64,000 nucleotides of DNA, taken from NCBI GenBank assembly GCA_023269615.1, contig JAHFSY010000022.1, positions 1 through 64,000 on the forward strand, in the 5' to 3' direction. This stretch comes from Verrucomicrobiota bacterium. GTDB lineage: Bacteria > Verrucomicrobiota > Verrucomicrobiia > JABWAM01. The notes below the pieces were generated by a model, which saw only the letters and a program-made list of their open reading frames with translations, searched no databases and had not been told where the DNA came from. Below are positions 62,032 to 64,000 of this stretch, in pieces. The translations under genes were made by a program, and so were the position numbers. Numbering within the stretch: the stretch's first letter is position 1; each line of letters starts with the position of its first letter.

Positions 62032-64000
62032 CTAATGCGACGATGAGGGGCGGTGGGAATCGTGGTCGGTGGCGGACTTCTTTCGGAATGGCCACCACCA
62101 GTTCAGGCGTCCCATCAGGAGCATGGAGGAGGGGAAAATCAGGAGGCGGATGATGGTGGCGTCGAAGGCGATGGCGGCGGCCATGCCGGTTCCGAACTGC
62201 CGGGTTTCGAGCACGGAGACGAATGCAAACGAAAGGAAGATCGAGATCATGATCAAGGCTGCGCCGGTCACCACCTTGCCCGTGAGTTCGATGCCCTGGC
62301 GCACGGCGAGTTTGTTGTTGTGGGAGTGACGCCACTCCTCGTGGATGCGGCCGAGGAGAAAGACCTGGTAATCCATTGAAAGCCCGAAGAGGGCGCAGAA
62401 GAGGAGGAGCACGATGATGGAGTTGATGCCGGTGGAACCCACGAGCAGGCTCGGCGCGATTTTCGCGCCCAGGCCTTTCTGGAACCACATCACTGAAAAT
62501 CCATAGGCGGCGGACACCGAGAGCAGGTTCATCATGATCGCCTGCAGCGGGATGAAGATGGAGCGGTACATCCACGCCAGGCAGATGAAGGTGGTCGTGA
62601 GGCAGAAGATCACGGTGCGCAACAGGTAAATGCGGATCGTGCCGTCGATGTCGAGCGTGTTTGCCACGACTCCACCGACCAGGCTCTTGTAGCCCGAGTC
62701 GCCCGCCCACGCCTCGCGTCCCATGCCGCGCACTTCCTCCACCCACTGGCGACCGCCCGGCGACATGGGATTGCCGTCGAACATGGCCAGGATGAGGTGA
62801 TAGCGTCCGCTTTTCGAATTGAAGAAGTCCGGTGGAATTTCGATGCTGAAACCCTCGTCGTGAGCGGATGTAAGATCGCTTGCCCCCACGGCATCGAATG
62901 TGGATGGCATCCCGCGCAGGCGGCGAATGAAGGATCGCTCGCGCTTGAGGTAATCCTCCTCGCTGACGGCATCGTCTTTCCTGACGAGGATCACGGCGGG
63001 CATGAGCCAGCCGGCTCCAAACCCCTGCTTGCAGGTGCTGTATCCCTTTTGCGATTCGAGGTGAATGGGAAGCGCATCGGGGTTGAGCGATACCATCCGC
63101 AGGTCGAGGATGGGCGACGCGATAAAGATCATCATTGCCAGCCCAAAGGTGAGGCACAGGACAGGGTGCTCCACGACGAAATGCGTCCATCGTTTCCAGA
63201 ATGGTGTGCGCGCCTCGACGGGTTTGTTCCACGGGATCCAGTGGCACGTGACCTTCAGGAGTGGGGGGGCGATCACGAAGATGCAGACGAGTGAGCTGAG
63301 GATGACGACGATGCCAGCGATACCCATTGCGCGGAAGAGCATCACGGGGGTGCACACGAGGGCGGAAAATCCGATGGCCACGGTGAAGCCGGATCCAAGG
63401 AGGGTGGGGGCCGTGAGTTGCATTGCCCTCATGATGGCCTCGTCGGTATTTGGGTGGCGGGCCACGCATTCGCGAAAGCGTGAGACGAGGATGAGCATGT
63501 AATCGACGCTCACGCCGAGCCCGATCATGGAGAGGACGCTGGGCACGAACATCGAGATCTCGATGTACTTGCCCACCTTGCTCATCACGGCCGAGCCCGT
63601 GGACAGGGCCACCAGTGCAACGACGATGGGCAGCAGCGCTGCCATTGGCGAGCCAAAGACCCACCATAGGAGCAGGAAGCAGATCGGCACTCCGATCCAT
63701 TCCGCCTTCCTCAATGCGCTCACAGCCTCGCGGTTCAAATCGTAAAGAAGCGCGGGCAGTCCCGTCACCCACACGCGCGAGCCTATCGGCAGTTCGAGGT
63801 CATGCAGTCCCTTTTGCAACCCGGCGGTCAGCGTCTCTGCTTCCTGGTAGGAGTGGACGTCGGCCTCGACCATGGCAAAATTCCTCCGTTTGTAGCGGGT
63901 GACGGTGAGTTCCGTTGTTGACCCCTCGGGCAGTTGCATGCGGGCGATGTTTTTCTCGATCATTTTGCGGCGCGCCTCGCCTTCCTTGAAGGAACGAACG
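62032..64000 (-). CDS. MMPL/RND-family exporter, partial at window end
   Basis: The frame is open to the window end; the visible 656 residues include the C-terminal part. It has two clusters of membrane helices, the first with VSVDYMLILVSRFRE and the second with LFGLSMDYQVFLLGRIHEEW, each carrying the Asp-Tyr pair of the proton-relay helix in MMPL transporters, and a large periplasmic loop between them (about 300-430). Substrates of this family are lipids or hopanoid-type molecules. The ATG at 63963 is internal (reading continues upstream with SFKEGEARRK), so the true start lies outside. Confidence 0.9.
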   Translation of the reverse strand, partial: VRSFKEGEARRKMIEKNIARMQLPEGSTTELTVTRYKRRNFAMVEADVHSYQEAETLTAGLQKGLHDLELPIGSRVWVTGLPALLYDLNREAVSALRKAEWIGVPICFLLLWWVFGSPMAALLPIVVALVALSTGSAVMSKVGKYIEISMFVPSVLSMIGLGVSVDYMLILVSRFRECVARHPNTDEAIMRAMQLTAPTLLGSGFTVAIGFSALVCTPVMLFRAMGIAGIVVILSSLVCIFVIAPPLLKVTCHWIPWNKPVEARTPFWKRWTHFVVEHPVLCLTFGLAMMIFIASPILDLRMVSLNPDALPIHLESQKGYSTCKQGFGAGWLMPAVILVRKDDAVSEEDYLKRERSFIRRLRGMPSTFDAVGASDLTSAHDEGFSIEIPPDFFNSKSGRYHLILAMFDGNPMSPGGRQWVEEVRGMGREAWAGDSGYKSLVGGVVANTLDIDGTIRIYLLRTVIFCLTTTFICLAWMYRSIFIPLQAIMMNLLSVSAAYGFSVMWFQKGLGAKIAPSLLVGSTGINSIIVLLLFCALFGLSMDYQVFLLGRIHEEWRHSHNNKLAVRQGIELTGKVVTGAALIMISIFLSFAFVSVLETRQFGTGMAAAIAFDATIIRLLIFPSSMLLMGRLNWWWPFRKKSATDHDSHRPSSSH

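Noticed and set aside
61544..63772. 742-codon minus-strand open frame overlapping the MMPL and GT9 genes
   Set aside because: It is out of frame with the clear MMPL transporter, is very His/Arg-rich and lacks any domain.
1..64000. tRNA, rRNA or CRISPR array
   Set aside because: No cloverleaf arms, rRNA-like conserved blocks or regularly spaced repeats of 25-40 bases were noticed on either strand by eye.

Overview
The window is about 59% G+C by eye, densely coded, and reads as a chromosome segment of a Gram-negative, diderm heterotroph. A Verrucomicrobiota member is the best guess. Grounds: a SecA of 988 residues with a C-terminal SEC-C motif, a pseudopilin of the kind that is abundant in Planctomycetes and Verrucomicrobia, a FecR-domain giant protein, a cytoplasmic YetA-like polysaccharide lyase, few clear Shine-Dalgarno sites, and several dispersed intergenic palindromes. 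No rRNA, tRNA, CRISPR array, prophage or insertion-sequence transposase was seen. The taxonomic call is inference, not proof.

Layout. 0-6 kb: secA, then an NfeD-like membrane protein with a flotillin, then yajQ. 6-12.2 kb (minus strand): a gcvT-gcvH-gcvP glycine cleavage operon followed by a small unknown gene and a MoeB-rhodanese protein. 12.2-14.6 kb: accessory genes (hicBA toxin-antitoxin, unknown proteins, a DUF71/Dph6-like ATPase). 15-19.2 kb: a cobalamin-riboswitch operon containing a BtuB-like TonB receptor, a DUF71 ATPase fused to a cysteine-rich CWC domain, a 59-residue DUF1289 protein and a BtuF-like binding protein; adjacent genes in the last three overlap by 4 bases. 19.3-31.8 kb: HAD-Nudix fusion, YetA-like lyase, KDG-kinase-like PfkB protein, GlcD-type FAD oxidase, Phd-PIN toxin-antitoxin, Ldh-type dehydrogenase, gnd, a SerA-like dehydrogenase and a LacI regulator. 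31.9-37.4 kb: M3 peptidase, a secreted glycosidase-like protein and a Gfo/Idh/MocA oxidoreductase. 37.4-41.5 kb: a palindrome-rich intergenic stretch, a DUF4375 gene, a WalJ-like hydrolase, a UxuB-like SDR and pyrF. 41.7-44.2 kb: an ECF sigma factor, a putative membrane anti-sigma factor and an exported DUF3106-type repeat protein in one operon. 44.4-49.5 kb: gmd, sppA, proC, wecB and an outer-membrane barrel. 49.7-53.2 kb: a FecR/beta-helix surface protein and RNase D. 53.2-58.3 kb: pseudopilin, LacI regulator, MLE-subgroup enolase, SDR and beta-propeller lactonase. 58.3-64 kb: GNAT, a cyclic-nucleotide-binding protein overlapping an AI-2E family transporter, a GT9 glycosyltransferase, and an MMPL exporter cut by the window end.

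Together the genes suggest an organism that uses plant or algal uronic-acid polysaccharides (lyase, KDG kinase, mannonate-type SDR, sugar-acid dehydrogenases), takes up vitamin B12 under riboswitch control, and invests in envelope and surface structures. The most promising under-described units are the B12 operon with DUF71-CWC plus DUF1289, the sigma/anti-sigma/DUF3106 operon, the FecR-barrel divergent pair, and the families of REP-like and terminal-inverted-repeat elements, one of which is read through as the N-terminus of a secreted protein.
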